Positions 1 to 11,723 of a stretch of DNA of 64,000 bases are shown here, piece after piece (position 1 is the stretch's first letter; every line of letters starts with the position of its first letter). The notes below the pieces were generated by a model. The model was not told where the DNA came from and did not search any database. It worked only from the letters and a program-made list of their open reading frames with translations. The position numbers and the translations under genes are program-made. Source of the DNA: Hygrocybe punicea (lineage: Eukaryota; Basidiomycota; Agaricomycetes; Agaricales; Hygrophoraceae); assembly GCA_963556145.1 (NCBI GenBank), contig OY744468.1, positions 4,216,001 to 4,280,000 of the forward strand, in the 5' to 3' direction.

Positions 1-160
1 TAACTTGGGGCGAATTTTGCATTGGCAGCACAAACTGTTGAAAGTGAAGGCATGGTAAGGTTGTACTAGCCTGGGTACTGGCGGTATATCTCAGGCGCAT
101 AGCTACGTCACATCGTCCACGTCATGTGACTAAAATCCCAGCATCCAAACTAATCGAATT
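1..160. other. 3' flank of exchanger gene
   Basis: No open frame with recognisable content. This is the 3' flank of the exchanger gene on the minus strand. Confidence 0.4.
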
Positions 161-2803
161 CTAGCTCCTCAACTCTACAAAGACATTGATGATCATGAGT
201 ATAGAATAAGACCCTATCAGGAACATGCCCCATCGTTTAGTCAGGAAATAACCATTCCATGACACAAATACCACCGTCACTAGGAGGAGGCAGAGCAGCC
301 CGATCGCGCTGACCATAAGAGTGTCCGAAAAGTGTATCCGGTAGGGTTCTCCAGTGAGGTAAATTACATATGATCCAGATATTCCAACGCCAAGAAGTAT
401 GTTGAGCATTGGGCCCCCGAAACAGGCCGAGAATCCCATAATCGGGGCGAACACCTGTCGAGGAATGTGAGCCCAAGGAATGCTTCGAAAAGGTGATACC
501 CACAGCCACGCTCATGTTGGCCACTAGATCAGCAAGTGAATTCCCGACAGCAAAGATGGTCAAACCAATAATAGCATCCGATAGCCCAAAGATAAAGCCA
601 AATGTCTGAGAAAATATCAGATTATGGTGGAAACGAGACATTAACATAGCACACCTGGAGAACATCAACAACTTCGTCTGCAATAGCCATAATCCACACG
701 ATGGCGACCAGGAACCCCACAGAAGATCTAGCCATGCGTGATGCGGTAGTGTCACCCTTGCCAGCAAAAACAACGACCAGAACCGCAGTGACGAGTCCGC
801 CGATAGCCGTGGCAATCAGCAGCCACAAATGATGTTTACTTCCGCCTGCAAAATTCAGAGTGAGTTTTGTGTGGAACCAAACCACCTTCATGTTACACGC
901 ACTGAAAAGAACGCCAGTACAGAACAACGGACCAAAGACACATTGCGCAGCCATCAGCCACTTGTTAAATTGCAAATCGTGTAGCTCTTCCTGCACCTCT
1001 TCTTCTGCGATGAGTGCTCTCTCGATGCCCTCTTCCTCAAAATCGATCAATCGGCCCTCTGCCACCTGCAATTTTTCCCGAGACACATGGTGTGATTCAT
1101 AAGGAATAACAACAATGGGCAAGGTAAGGGTCAGAGCCATTACGGCCGGCGCGGCAAAAATGGATGCGATCTTGCCAAGAAGAGTCTTCGACTGGAAATG
1201 ATGCAGAGACGGGCAAATTGTACTAAACGCGAGAGCAACGGCCGTCAAGATCCTCCGCCACCATGTATGTGAAGGGAGATGTTGTGAATCCGCATCACCA
1301 TCGGATACTGGAGTATGAGAGATGGCATTTAATAGATGAGAGGGTGTAAAATCTTCGCTGTCGTCATGCAAATCTTCTGGCTCCTCGGAGAGAGGCTGCG
1401 AAACTTGTAGCTGAGGCGGTGAACAGTCATGGAGCGGTACACCAAGTGCAGCGTCCCAGGGATCCACCTGGCTCAGTGTAGGAGGTCGAGACGTAGTTCG
1501 TGGATGATAATGTCCGCCGGCGTACGGTGCGTGAGGACTCTCGAATATCTCCAGTGACGAACCCGTAGCCTGATGTTTCAGCGAAGCCACAACCTGCCTA
1601 AACTCCAACGCACCCAATAACGAGAAGGACGGCATTTGGGCGAGGTGATGTGAGATTGAGGATGATGGTGGAGGCGTATGTGAATGAGGTCGAGGTGGGA
1701 GATTTGTTTGGATTGCAGGCCGTGGAGGTGCAGGACTGGCAAGGACTCTCGTCGAGGATGTGGCCAAGGTATTTGAGGATGTGCTCGCTTTGGGAAGATT
1801 AGTTAGCATAAATCTAGGCGTGACCACGGCACTCACGATCATCCGAATACGGTTGCTCGTCGGTGAGTTGTGATGGTATGTCATAAGGAGCATACTCCGA
1901 ACGTATCATGGTCTCCGTGCGTCGCATCTTTTCCTGCCTCCGCTCCCACCAGCTACCAACGATAACCACAACAACATAGACAATATACAGAACAACCAGT
2001 AGCCCAGCCTCCCACGCGTAAATATGGTGATCGGAGAGTATTTCTAGCAAGCAGGCAACAGCTAGTGTAAAAAAGCCCACATCCCGCAAGAAATGCCCCC
2101 GATTGACTTTAAAGGGTTTGATGATAGACATAGAGCCTGCCACACAGGATACAATGAATGTGGCTGCACCGAGCAGCTCACCAATAGCCAAGCCTCCCGA
2201 GTGGGCTCGCATGGCAGAAAAAGTAGAGAAGACGTCAGGACTCCCGTTCCCAAAAGCGAGAAAGGTGACGCCAGCAACATTTTCATCCAGTCCCAGGAGT
2301 TGCGCTATGGTTGCGAGATTTGGAGTAAAGAAGTCTGATGCACTAATTCCGAGTGTGGAGAAGAGGAAAACCAGCCATGTCAGAAGACCGGTGAAAACAA
2401 GGGGCCGTACAGCAGGTTCGGCACAAAAATATGAGCGTAGATACGGAATAGCCAGGATTGTATCGGATGATGAGCAAGATTCCAGCACATGAGTACACTG
2501 TTGGGTCGGTGGGAAAGCAAGGGGTTGACACTTGCAGGAGATGAGTTGGGCTCTCGATCCAGACTGTAAACCACGATTCACCTGTTTTTCTGAGTAGCCA
2601 AAGGGGTATGTCCTATTATTGACTTGTTCCCATTCTAAAGATATCCTCTTCACAAGGCTGATGTCGCTGTGTAATGTGCCAGGACGTCGAGACTGGGCAT
2701 ACCGGCCCTGGGACCAGAGGACGCTGTTAACCACGCAAGCGACTACGAATACGAGCCGAGCAGATCCGAAAACCATTTTGGGGCAGGGGGCAGGGTATAG
2801 CAA
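161..2803 (-). CDS. Sodium/calcium exchanger, CCX-type membrane protein
   Basis: Multi-pass cation/Ca2+ exchanger predicted for vacuolar or other internal membranes. Four exons fit in frame: 2803-1837, 1787-655, 605-504 and 454-161, giving about 831 residues. Alpha-1 repeat: GNGSPDVFSTFSAM in exon 1. Alpha-2 repeat: GNSLADLVANMSVA at the end of exon 3, joined to ACFGGPMLN in exon 4. These paired G-N-S-x-x-D motifs are the ion-binding signature of the NCX/CCX superfamily. Between the two halves lies a long Ser/Pro-rich cytosolic loop, and each half has several hydrophobic segments. A hydrophobic start suits a signal peptide. ATG at 2776 is an equally good start. Within exon 1, 2581-2531 (51 nt) has splice-like ends and may be a further in-frame intron, because it interrupts a Cys-containing lumenal region. 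Known of the family: exchange of Ca2+ for Na+ or H+. Substrate here is inferred. Confidence 0.88.
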
Positions 2804-3028
2804 GTTTTGGTGCGGATTTCGAGGAAGACGTCCACATTAATATTAGGCTACTGTCACGGTCGACAGGCAGCTCGGACTCGGAACAGGAAGTTGACCGGAT
2901 TGACCGGATCAGTGTTGGTGGTGCTCTGCAGACGTTTTGCGGTCGCGGTCTGAAGATCTGACTTCAAGCGCAAACACAAAAGTTCAAGTTGTTTTTTTCA
3001 AAACAGATTCACTAGCCTAACGTAAACC

Positions 3029-3045
3029 CCACATTAATATTGTCC
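3029..3045 (+). promoter_or_regulatory. AT-rich promoter motif CCACATTAATATTGTCC
   Basis: A 17-bp sequence 9 nt before the F-box ATG at 3055. The identical 17 bp lies 16 nt before the Ras-GAP ATG (31025-31041, opposite strand). A 13-bp version is at 2832-2844, between the exchanger and F-box genes. The core ATTAATATT also occurs at 7607-7617, 8524-8534 (reverse) and 14936-14947. Role unknown; position suggests a core-promoter or 5'-UTR element. Confidence 0.4.
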
Positions 3046-3054
3046 GCGCGTTCA

Positions 3055-4659
3055 ATGGACCATCCCGCCGAACATCGATTCCACCAGCCCCAACTCACTG
3101 CAGCTGGGCACGCATATCCTTCGACAGAAGGAAAGGCACAGCCATCCGAGTCCGAGTCGGTCTTGCACCTTGTCAATCTTCCCAACGAGCTGCTCGCCCT
3201 CATCCTCGATGTTTTACGTTTATCAGATTTATATCAACTACTACTGGTGTGTCGGCGCCTCAACCATATCGCACTGCCAGTGTACCTCGTTCGACAGCAC
3301 ATCCTACCTTCAAAGCCTTCTATCGATGTCGCGGTCAAGATTTTGCCAAAACATTTCCATGCACTCCCACCGGTTATCACATCACCCCCCTTCATTTCCT
3401 GCGACACACTATACTGCCTATTTCGCCCCGCAGCGTTCCCCAGAGACGTCCATCACCTCCACCTCTTTCTCTCGAAATTCTTATACATCAGAAAAGTTAC
3501 CCTTGATTTCCAGCTGGTGTCCGATATTCGTTTGCCTACGTCAGATCAAAAATGGTTACGAATGATCCTTGAAAATATTTTTACCACCATCGTTACACAT
3601 TCCTGTCAAGATCTGACCGTGGAACATGGGTTCCGTTTGTCAAGAGGTGGAGAAAAGTCGGAGATGTGGCATCGAATCTGGTCAAGGATCGGTCGACGCT
3701 TCGTTTTCCGTGGTCCCCCATTATTGCCATTCCACGATGGGGAACCTCCCTTTCCAGCCCGGGCCCCGGAACTCAAGACATTCAACATCCATTCGACAAT
3801 GCTCCTTCGTCCTCCGTTCCGCAAATGGACGATCGGGATCCTTAATAGCTCTGCCATAACCAAACTATCTTTTAGGGCCGGCTCTACCTTGCTTTCACCT
3901 GAGATCTGGCCCAAGATCCTCCGTGCCATCTCCCTGCCGGCGCTCTCGGAGCTATCCATTGAAGTTTATCGCCAGAGCGTCCCTTCCCACGTAAACTTTC
4001 TGTCACACCACACCGTTTTTACTCTGACACGGTTTCTTCTACGGCATCCATCCATCACACATTTTCGGTGTCGTGGATTACCAGATCCATCCGGCATCCG
4101 TGGGCCGAAGCAACTGTACCCTCAGCTGGAATCACTTGAGTGCGACCCTGGGTACTTGCTCTATTTTCTCCAATCTACAGAGCCATTATCCACCCTCAAC
4201 TACATCGCTGTGTTGCCACCACCCGCTGGCCCGTTTCATTTCACTGCCCTTGAATATGTTCTCGCCTTTATTCGGCGGCGCAAAACACCCATCACACTTC
4301 ACATCACGTTCCCCGCACACAACAGTGTGTTTGATCGGTGGCTACGTACCCGCACGGGGACGTCCCACGGTGTGGAACCATTGCTGCAATGCGTGAAGAG
4401 ACTGGAGCTCGAGGATGGGATCTCGATGTTCTCCCGAAGACAATGTCAACTGCTCGGTAACGAAACAGTTGCTCTCCTTCCGCCGTGGCTGGCGCTGTTT
4501 CCGGCCCTTCGACATGTTGAATTCAAAAAGTTTTTTCGCTGGGCGCCTCCGGCCACCAAGGTGGCTTTTGTACGGTTGCTTAACCAGGTTTGCCCCATGC
4601 TTGAGACTGTCAAGTTCGATAGGGAGGAGCATGATATTCTGAGTTGGTGTTCTATGTAG
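3055..4659 (+). CDS. F-box protein (copy 1)
   Basis: Single-exon gene, about 534 residues. The frame is open from 3040, but the first ATG is at 3055. The F-box lies near residues 40-80: LPNELLALILDVLRLSDLY then CRRLNHIALPVYL. The remainder resembles the loose leucine-rich regions common in Agaricomycete F-box proteins and carries no other domain I recognise. F-box proteins bind Skp1 and bring targets to SCF (cullin-1) ubiquitin ligases; the target here is unknown. It is clearly paralogous to the gene at 17021-18613: both share HAYPST near the N-terminus, the F-box, PPVITSPPF, a CDT-YC motif, and the C-terminus EEHDILSWCSM. Neither copy has introns, so duplication by tandem copying or retroposition is possible. 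Function is inferred from the F-box only. Confidence 0.85.
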   Translation: MDHPAEHRFHQPQLTAAGHAYPSTEGKAQPSESESVLHLVNLPNELLALILDVLRLSDLYQLLLVCRRLNHIALPVYLVRQHILPSKPSIDVAVKILPKHFHALPPVITSPPFISCDTLYCLFRPAAFPRDVHHLHLFLSKFLYIRKVTLDFQLVSDIRLPTSDQKWLRMILENIFTTIVTHSCQDLTVEHGFRLSRGGEKSEMWHRIWSRIGRRFVFRGPPLLPFHDGEPPFPARAPELKTFNIHSTMLLRPPFRKWTIGILNSSAITKLSFRAGSTLLSPEIWPKILRAISLPALSELSIEVYRQSVPSHVNFLSHHTVFTLTRFLLRHPSITHFRCRGLPDPSGIRGPKQLYPQLESLECDPGYLLYFLQSTEPLSTLNYIAVLPPPAGPFHFTALEYVLAFIRRRKTPITLHITFPAHNSVFDRWLRTRTGTSHGVEPLLQCVKRLELEDGISMFSRRQCQLLGNETVALLPPWLALFPALRHVEFKKFFRWAPPATKVAFVRLLNQVCPMLETVKFDREEHDILSWCSM

Positions 4660-4838
4660 CCATCTATCGATGTATCCTATCATATCTTCTTCCTTCACCT
4701 TACATGACTGTCGTCGTCCTCTCAAACTTCAATCGCATAAAGGTAATATCAAAAACCATGTTTAGAACCCCGAGTTGGACGTCTTGAGTCTGGACATGGA
4801 AAGGGCGGAGTCATGCAGTCCTTGACACTCCCAAAGGC

Positions 4839-7298
4839 CTACTTGCCGTCCCTGAGGATTACACACCGTTTTGTACACCTTTGGAGCCACAGGATCTTGA
4901 ATAGGTAACGGTAGTTTGTGAATAAATGTAAAGTACACAAGTGGGAAATCAAATTTTTGGAAGAAATGAGCGACCAGTCTTTTTGGCGGTTGTCTTGATA
5001 GCGATAGTTAAGCATCAGTGGGCGGATCCACAATCCACATAAACCCACCTGACTGTAAGGATTGCTTTCCCAACCAGAGGCTCCTAATCTGTCGTCTGAC
5101 GCACTTTCAGCGGTAGCCATCTTCCTCAAATTGAGTAAAAAGAAATTGAGTAAACCATATGAATATTGATGGCGAACATGACACACCCGCACTAGACTGA
5201 TATTACCTTGATCCGTGGCCGTAGCCATGTGTAAACTGGTAGAAACCTCTACATTCGTAGATTCTCCACCCTCTTTTCTTCTTCGGATGGATTGACGAGT
5301 ATTGAGTGTTGCGAGAAGAGAATTAACATAGACTAGGTCTGCGGTGAGAAGGAATGACCGATAGACGAGACATAGACTCCTCACGCTTTCCAATTACAAA
5401 ATCGATAGCGAGAAAGTAGAACGTTTTCGGGCGCACAACAAACTAGCCGCATCTTGAGCAGCTTGCCTTTGATCAGATATGTAGGTAGGACTTACTACAA
5501 CGACTTCGGCCACGGCCACAACACTGGAGTAAAGGAAAGTATCAGGAAATATCACCCGAAGAGAGAGACGGAGCCTCACGAAGTCAAGACACAACGATTA
5601 ATAGCCACGATTATCAGATTATTAATGATATAGTTGGTGCTGACATTAAAAAACAATTAACCGTATTATTCGGATGGAAAACAAAAAAAGGGAGGAACAG
5701 ACTCTGCGAAATCCGAACGACCGCTGTCCAAGAGGATACAAAGTATCAGAGCTATGAAAATATCTGACAAGACTGCAAAGACTGCAAATGGAATTGCGGC
5801 ATTTATCTGTTTGGCAATTGAGAAAACGCAATTGGAGAGGAGATTTGATCCTTACTGTTTCGTGTAGTCGGCTAAACTGCTTCCGAACAAAGCTATGTCA
5901 TGATCAGATTAGCTTCCACCCACACCCGCATGATAGAAGACAGACAGTTGTGCTACCGTTTCTGATGTCGGTTTTCAAGTCAGGTGTCAAGGCATAAATC
6001 GGAAGCTCTGCGTTCTCACCTATTCCAAAAGCTATCATGAAGAAGTTCAATAATGTCAGGCGGAAATTATAATGTGAAAGAGGGGGCTCACTGAAGTGTG
6101 CCAATACAACGACAGCCTGGACGATTCACTGTATCAAAAGAGGACTGGAGTATTTGCATACGGATTACTGACTATAATGGATGCTATCCACCATCGAAAC
6201 CGTGGTTGGCACACTAGACATTATGAGACAACCGAACTGGGGAAAAATCCTTGGATACTCACAATGAAATATTCGATTAGTAAAAAAGCTATTGTTCTGA
6301 GATTCAGACCAGGATAACTGTGGTTATCGGAAGCATACCATTGAACCATAAAAGCCATCGTCGTCTAGACCCAGGGACATTACCCTTAAATAACAATAAG
6401 AGTCAAACGAGACCTACGTTTACTGCAATGGATGTCTAGCGAGAACATGAGCGTGACCACAGAATGAATCATTGTTGTTGAATACCCAAAGCGACCTGAT
6501 AGCATTGGTTCAAGTTGAAAAGCATCTACGCCGTTCAGTATGAGAGCGTACCACACGCCATCCTGTAGTCCGTCCGGATTTGCGAACCCAGTGATCTGTA
6601 GTAAGATGAGACACGCTGGAGAGTGTATCTGCCTCACCCACACACCAGATAGTGATACAGAGCGTGGCACACTGAATTTTATCAAAAGCTAACAAGGTGA
6701 CCACGTATGATGATAATGACAGAACTTACTGAATACGATATGCAGAGTGTCTAGTATCCTGTGGCATATTACACGGTCAGCACAGTTTGTATTGACAGCC
6801 TAAAAGGCTGATCACAACCAAATAACAGTAATCTTGAAAACAAGTTGGGATAAGGCCGGAATCAAAAATTGAGACAGTCAAATTCACCAAAAGCTTCATA
6901 GCCTTGCTGTCTTTGGGGTAGTATACGAAATAAAAATATGTCTAACGTACGACACGGTCAAGATGTGTATTTTTTCTGGATGAATCGCAACAAGACCAAC
7001 CTGTAGGGTAGTAAGGCCGTACATGCTAAATGGTTGTGATATAAACTCAGTACGCTGTCTCGACGACAACAAAACAACCGGTGGATCCACGCACGCCATT
7101 GTGACCATGGCTCCAATGTACATTGCGCCTACTCGGTATATCAGGACAGATTCCAGAGGCCTGCAAAACACACACCGAAGGTATCATGGAGAGAATCCAT
7201 TTTTCCGAATGCAGAAACGAGAAGAGTCGACGAGAATATTGGAAGATACTAAACCTGAGTAGATAGGGTGAGGGCACAGAGTAGGTGTACAAGAGCAT
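4839..7298 (-). CDS. DUF6534-like multi-pass membrane protein, many small exons
   Basis: Recognised from exon fragments in the DUF6534 order rather than from a long frame. From 7298 on the minus strand: a short start exon (to about 7255); RVGAMYIGAMVTMA (ends about 7105); MYGLTTLQ (ends about 7003); TYFYFVYYPKDSKAMKLL (6945-6890); ILDTLHIVF near 6740; CHALYHYL near 6670; ITGFANPDGLQDGVW near 6590-6550. The 3' part has VNSLLATLNTRQSIRRRK (about 5320-5270), the usual end of the last membrane segment, followed by a Ser-rich tail. These matches indicate the common basidiomycete seven-helix DUF6534 family of unknown function. The middle third (5.4-6.5 kb) is hard to thread in one frame, so the gene may be decayed or have very small exons. 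Start and stop are approximate. A second family member lies at 51.9-53.7 kb. Confidence 0.55.
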
Positions 7299-8450
7299 TC
7301 AAGAGTTTGTAGCCTAGTACATTCCTGGTACATTCCATTGTCGCCAAGTGATCTGGCACATGCCAGCATTGACAAGCACGTGTTTGATGAATGATGTACT
7401 CCAAGCGACCAGCAACAGCACCTTTTTTTTTTTCACTCTGCAGCTGACTAGCGCTGACTGTGGTACTGATGTAAACCTGCTGACTGGAACTCATTTCGCT
7501 GGAGGTCGTGGCAGATCTCGCGCAAGAAAGGAATTAAATATCCGAACTTTCGTCTGTGAGCCCACACTTCGTTTCTTCCACGCGCACGTTCTACAACGGA
7601 TAGAGAACATTAATATTCCGAGAACGTATCTTGGAACAGATTCTCATGTTTAGGGTAGCCTTTGAGCTGAAGATCTCTAACATCTTTCCTATCAGGATAC
7701 AATCTCCAAACGGTGATTACTGTAAAGTATACGTAAACAGTACTGTAAACCAAGTGTTTCCAGATTCGAAGACCATCTAGGTTACCGCTTTTCGTTTCAT
7801 ACCCGACTGTTCTCAAGCCCTCAGGCCTCAGGCCTCAGCGCTTGTCTTGGGATTAGAAATGGCGCTTCATCTTCACTTCTGGAGTAGGCGGATTTCACAA
7901 GGCAAGGTGTCCAAGGTTATTTTTCCCTCAGCTGTTCAGGCAACGTCCAGGTCTCAACGATGACACCACCAGGCATGTATCCCCAATTGCAGTACTCCGT
8001 TTGAAACGATCAGAAGCGCCATTTCTTTTACTTCATCGCTAATTTCGTTCGAGATTCCTGGCGTTTCATCCTGGTCTTGAACGTACGCGTTGAACCGCAA
8101 ACATCGGTCTTCCGTTCTCCGAACATTGGCTAGGCCAACATGCGTTAGCTTATTACGGCTGTTTGTCTCTTCTGTGTTCTATGTACTTTGCGAGAAAGCG
8201 AACACGTAAGATTTGCCGCCAACATGGTACTCCGAGTCCTTTTGCCCGCACATATGGTTAACGGTCGCTTCTATAATTCATAGAAGAACCTTGAAATGTT
8301 TTTTTTGTGGCCAGGGATGTTGGGAGAACTTGAAGCGGCAATATACTTCTAATTTTAGGCTTCAGCTTGAGTCCTGCAGAGTTTGTATGTCACATCGAAT
8401 TTGAACACGCCCCTTGAAGCCAACTCTCAACGACCTCCAAGCTAAAGACA
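7299..8450. other. Intergenic, no gene recognised
   Basis: Only short unsupported frames. Contains one ATTAATATT motif (7607-7617). It separates the minus-strand DUF6534-like gene from the plus-strand paraoxonase-like gene, so it should hold both promoters. Confidence 0.4.
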
Positions 8451-9876
8451 ATGCGTGCTTACGCTGTGCTGGCTGTGTTTTTGGTCAGTGTCTTATACGG
8501 TATAAACAATTGTCCGACTCATCACAATATTAATCCTTCCAGGCTGTATACATATGGCGAAGTGGCCAAGTCATCAAGAATTCATTCTTCGTTCGCTCCA
8601 ACTTCCCGGCTGGCTACTTCGCCGGCGGGGACTGGACTACCCACTGTGATCGGATAAAGGACGATGCCAACAACGACCTGAAGTACTGTGAAGATGCAGC
8701 CTTCTGGGAGCTCTTTGATAACGGAGGAACATTGCAAGAACGCCGCGTCGTCCTCACCTGTGACCCTGGGCGTAAGGCGTGGAACACAGTCATGGGCCCT
8801 TTGCGCGAGCCGGATCCTCACGGAGGCTTGTGGCTCTACACTCCTGATAAGACCGCTAGCCGCCGCCAGGGAAAGCTGCACCGCCTCACGTTGGCAGGGT
8901 ATCCCCCCGGACACGACTTCCACCCGCTGGGACTCGAGCTGTATCCGTCGCATGCAGGCAACGCCTCCTTTCTCTTCGTCGTGAACCACGCACGAGAACG
9001 CACCGTCATCGAGCAGTTCTCCCTCTCACCTGCTGTGCCGACCCAGGCCACCTGGGTCCGCACACTCGCCTCGAACTACTTCGTCTCGCCCAACTCCATA
9101 GCGCTGACGTCTCCAACGTCGTTCTATGTCAGTAACGACCACCTGGTCACGCGTCGCATTCCCAGCCCTTTAAGCCATGTGTTACCGATGACAGAGACCA
9201 TGCTCGCCCTACCGCTGAGCTGGGTCTCGCACGTCTCCCTTGAAGAAGACCCCGCTGATCCAGACGGTGCGCCAAAGATTCGTCACGGGTTCGCAGCCCT
9301 CGGTATTTCATTCGCAAACGGTATCGCGGTCTCCCATGACGGAAAGCAGGTTGCACTTTCCGCTACATCTATGGGCGAAGTATACTTTTATGCGCGTTCA
9401 CCCGAGAACAACGCACTAAAATACACGCACACCGTTCCTTTACCCTTCGCCCCGGACAACATCATGTTCGACGACACAGGGTCGTTGATCGTAGCAGGAC
9501 ACCCCGTGAGACCCCTTCCTTCTTTGTCAAGTTTTGAACCTTCCTAACTTGTATCGTTCAGAACTTCCCCTCACTCATGGCTGTGGCGGCAAACAAGACG
9601 GGCGTGGTCGCCCCCAGCTGGGTGGTATCTATTTCCCCTCGCCCCCAGCCAAAGGTTGGATCTCCGGCCTTGGTCCCTTCGCGGCAGTACGATCTTCGTG
9701 CGCCCGTGTCAGCTAGCGAGCGAGCCTCCGTGGTACTCAGCCATGAGGTCGAGACAATTTTCCAGAGTAACGGGACTGGTTTCTCATCCTCCACCACAGG
9801 TTTGCGAGATAGCTTGACTGGGGCTGTGTATATGGTTGGCTTGTACGAAGAGGGGCTCTTGGTGTGTAAACCGTGA
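8451..9876 (+). CDS. Paraoxonase/arylesterase-like secreted protein
   Basis: Three exons: 8451-8483, 8543-9505 and 9562-9876, giving 436 residues. Exon 1 encodes a hydrophobic start (MRAYAVLAVFL) that looks like a signal peptide or anchor, as in serum paraoxonases. The body is a six-bladed calcium-dependent phosphotriesterase fold by family resemblance. Visible landmarks are CEDAAFWELFD, VLTCDPGRKAWNTVMGPL, PNSIALTSPTSFYVSNDH (the Asn/Asp calcium site region), NGIAVSHDGKQVALSA and a closing strand near TGAVYMVGLYEEGLLVC. Known of the family: hydrolysis of esters or lactones with bound Ca2+. The actual substrate is unknown. The first intron starts GTCAGT at 8484, which restores a continuous frame; the alternative GTATAA donor would break it. 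The last exon is Ser/Thr-rich near the C-terminus. Confidence 0.85.
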
Positions 9877-10229
9877 AATTTCCAAGTACATTATAGTCGT
9901 ACTCAAGAACAAGCGAACACAATTTCGACGTAGGAAACAACAGGTACCGTATGTAGTGTCAAGTAGTAAAACGGATTAAAGTTAAGACGTGAGGAGGGTG
10001 TCGCCGAAGGTTTACAGAAATAGTCATACAACCAGTCTAGGCGATATATCGGCCATGCAGTCACCGCGGATTGGTGATCCTGCATGTAAGGGAAAATAGC
10101 AAATGGAGAGACAACAACTTGAATTCGGAAGTCAAGGTAGATGAAGATAAGACATCACAAAAAATTAGGCAGAAAAGATCTGAGATACAAGTTAGCGTGT
10201 TATAATAAAAGTGGTCAAATTCTCATCAC
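9877..10229. other. Convergent 3' region
   Basis: 353 bp between the ends of the paraoxonase-like (+) and Bqt4-like (-) genes. AT-rich with no coding signal; presumably both 3' UTRs. Confidence 0.4.
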
Positions 10230-11493
10230 TCACACTGCACCCAAGCCAACGGCGAAGGCAGCCACGCCCCATGCCACCGCCTTTGTTCTGGGTTCCAACC
10301 GGAACGCGCTGACTTTGCGGTTCGTCGCAATCGCTCTCTCTCCATCTTCGGGCTCCTTGAATTCAAACTGCAATGGCTCCCCCTCTTCTCTCGCCCTCTT
10401 GAGCTTCAATGACTCATCGTCGCCACGACCTTTCTTTACAGCTGCGTCTCGTTTCGCCCTGAGATCAGCAATCATCGCCTTCTGTTCGGCAATATCCTGT
10501 GCGTGCAAATCTTGGACAGCAACATCTTCTGCTCCATCTATTTCTACGGCCATCTCATCCGATCCATCAGGAGTCACCACTTGTTCAACCCGTGTCCTGT
10601 TTGTTGGAGACTTCCGCACCGCTTGCTGCCGAACTGAAGGTGGTTTGGGTGTGGGACTCTTTAGTCGGGTGGACCGTCGGGGCGGCGGAGACATTCCTTT
10701 CGCAGGTGAAATAGCAGGTGCAGGTGCAGGGACGGGCACGGGGGACAACTCTTTCCGGCGCTTGGGGGGATTTGGTAGATTTCCCGGTGAAGGCGGTGAT
10801 GGCAGTGTTTTGGCAGGCGGCGCAGCGGGCGTCGGGGAAGTTATGGGTGTGGTACCAGTGGCCGCCTTGCCGGAGCGCCTATAGTTGCCATTGGGGTCGG
10901 GAGAGGCTCTAGCGATTGCAGTCATTATGTGGGTAAGAGAGTACGGTACAGCCAATTCCAAGGCAATCTCGGGGCTGACCCAGGTACCTGCCAGCCGAAT
11001 AGTATTAACATCTTTCGATGAACCATTAAGTCCCGACAAGTTGTAGTTGTCCTTGACCCAAGAAGTCTCCCGTTTTTCCTCCTGTTCACTGGCGGCGGGA
11101 AAGGCAGCACGGAACATCGTTGTGAGGCTAATCGCACCGGTGTCAAAACGACGGAGGATGAAGGCGTGACCACTGGACTAAAGAAGATGTGAGTATATTT
11201 GGATCGAGAAAGTCAAGAAGGCACATACCGTTGGTGTAACGATCTTCATCCTTCCGACCTGCAAAAAATATACGGACCTGAGTGGGACTAGGCTTGTTGT
11301 AGGCGCGCAAAGGGGGCTCACCAGAATATCTTTGCCTTGACAATTGAGAATCTGGTATTTGACTGGGGGGAGTGGTCCAGCATCGACTGTGGTGCACAAC
11401 ATATTTGAGCAGGGCAATCAGGGGTTTAGCATGAAACTTACGTTGTTTCAGATGCGGGTTCGCGTGCCGAATTGGAAGACTTGGACGCGGCAT
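10230..11493 (-). CDS. Bqt4-like APSES/KilA-N-fold protein with C-terminal membrane anchor
   Basis: Four exons: 11493-11442, 11386-11322, 11258-11229 and 11177-10230, all in phase, 364 residues. The N-terminal third is a KilA-N/APSES-like fold: VKYQILNCQGKDIL, VGRMKIVTPT, FILRRFDTGAISLTTMFRAA, then the AGTWVSPEIALELA segment. The middle is Pro/Lys-rich with basic clusters (PPKRRKE, RRSTRLKSP) that look like nuclear signals. A short coiled-coil-like acidic/basic region follows, and the last 20 residues are hydrophobic (AVAWGVAAFAVGLGAV), a tail anchor. This order matches fission-yeast Bqt4, an inner nuclear membrane protein that tethers telomeres to the envelope. The telomere role is inferred from that homology; the APSES-like fold alone could also indicate a DNA-binding regulator, but the tail anchor argues for Bqt4. 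Confidence 0.8.
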
Positions 11494-11723
11494 ATTTACA
11501 AGTGATATTCAAGCAGATAATCCAGGCGGGGGAACAGATAAAAAGGTGCAGCCACAAAGCGGGATGATCGTGCAGGTGCAAGTCGCGTTCCACCACGGAA
11601 CCGCAAGGCGGGCACTCCCACGCCACAATCAACGGGCGGAGTTCTGTATATTTGCATCGGAGTCACAAATAGCCCTTCTCAGTATTCCGTCTATACTACA
11701 TCATTTCGCATTCAATCTTCTGC

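Noticed and set aside
3040..3054. Start of F-box copy 1 at 3040
   Set aside because: That codon is TTG; the first ATG is at 3055 and matches the paralogue's start region.
10141..10884. Plus-strand 247-codon frame over the Bqt4-like gene
   Set aside because: Antisense shadow of a Pro/Ser-rich coding exon whose own frame matches the Bqt4 family and splices correctly.
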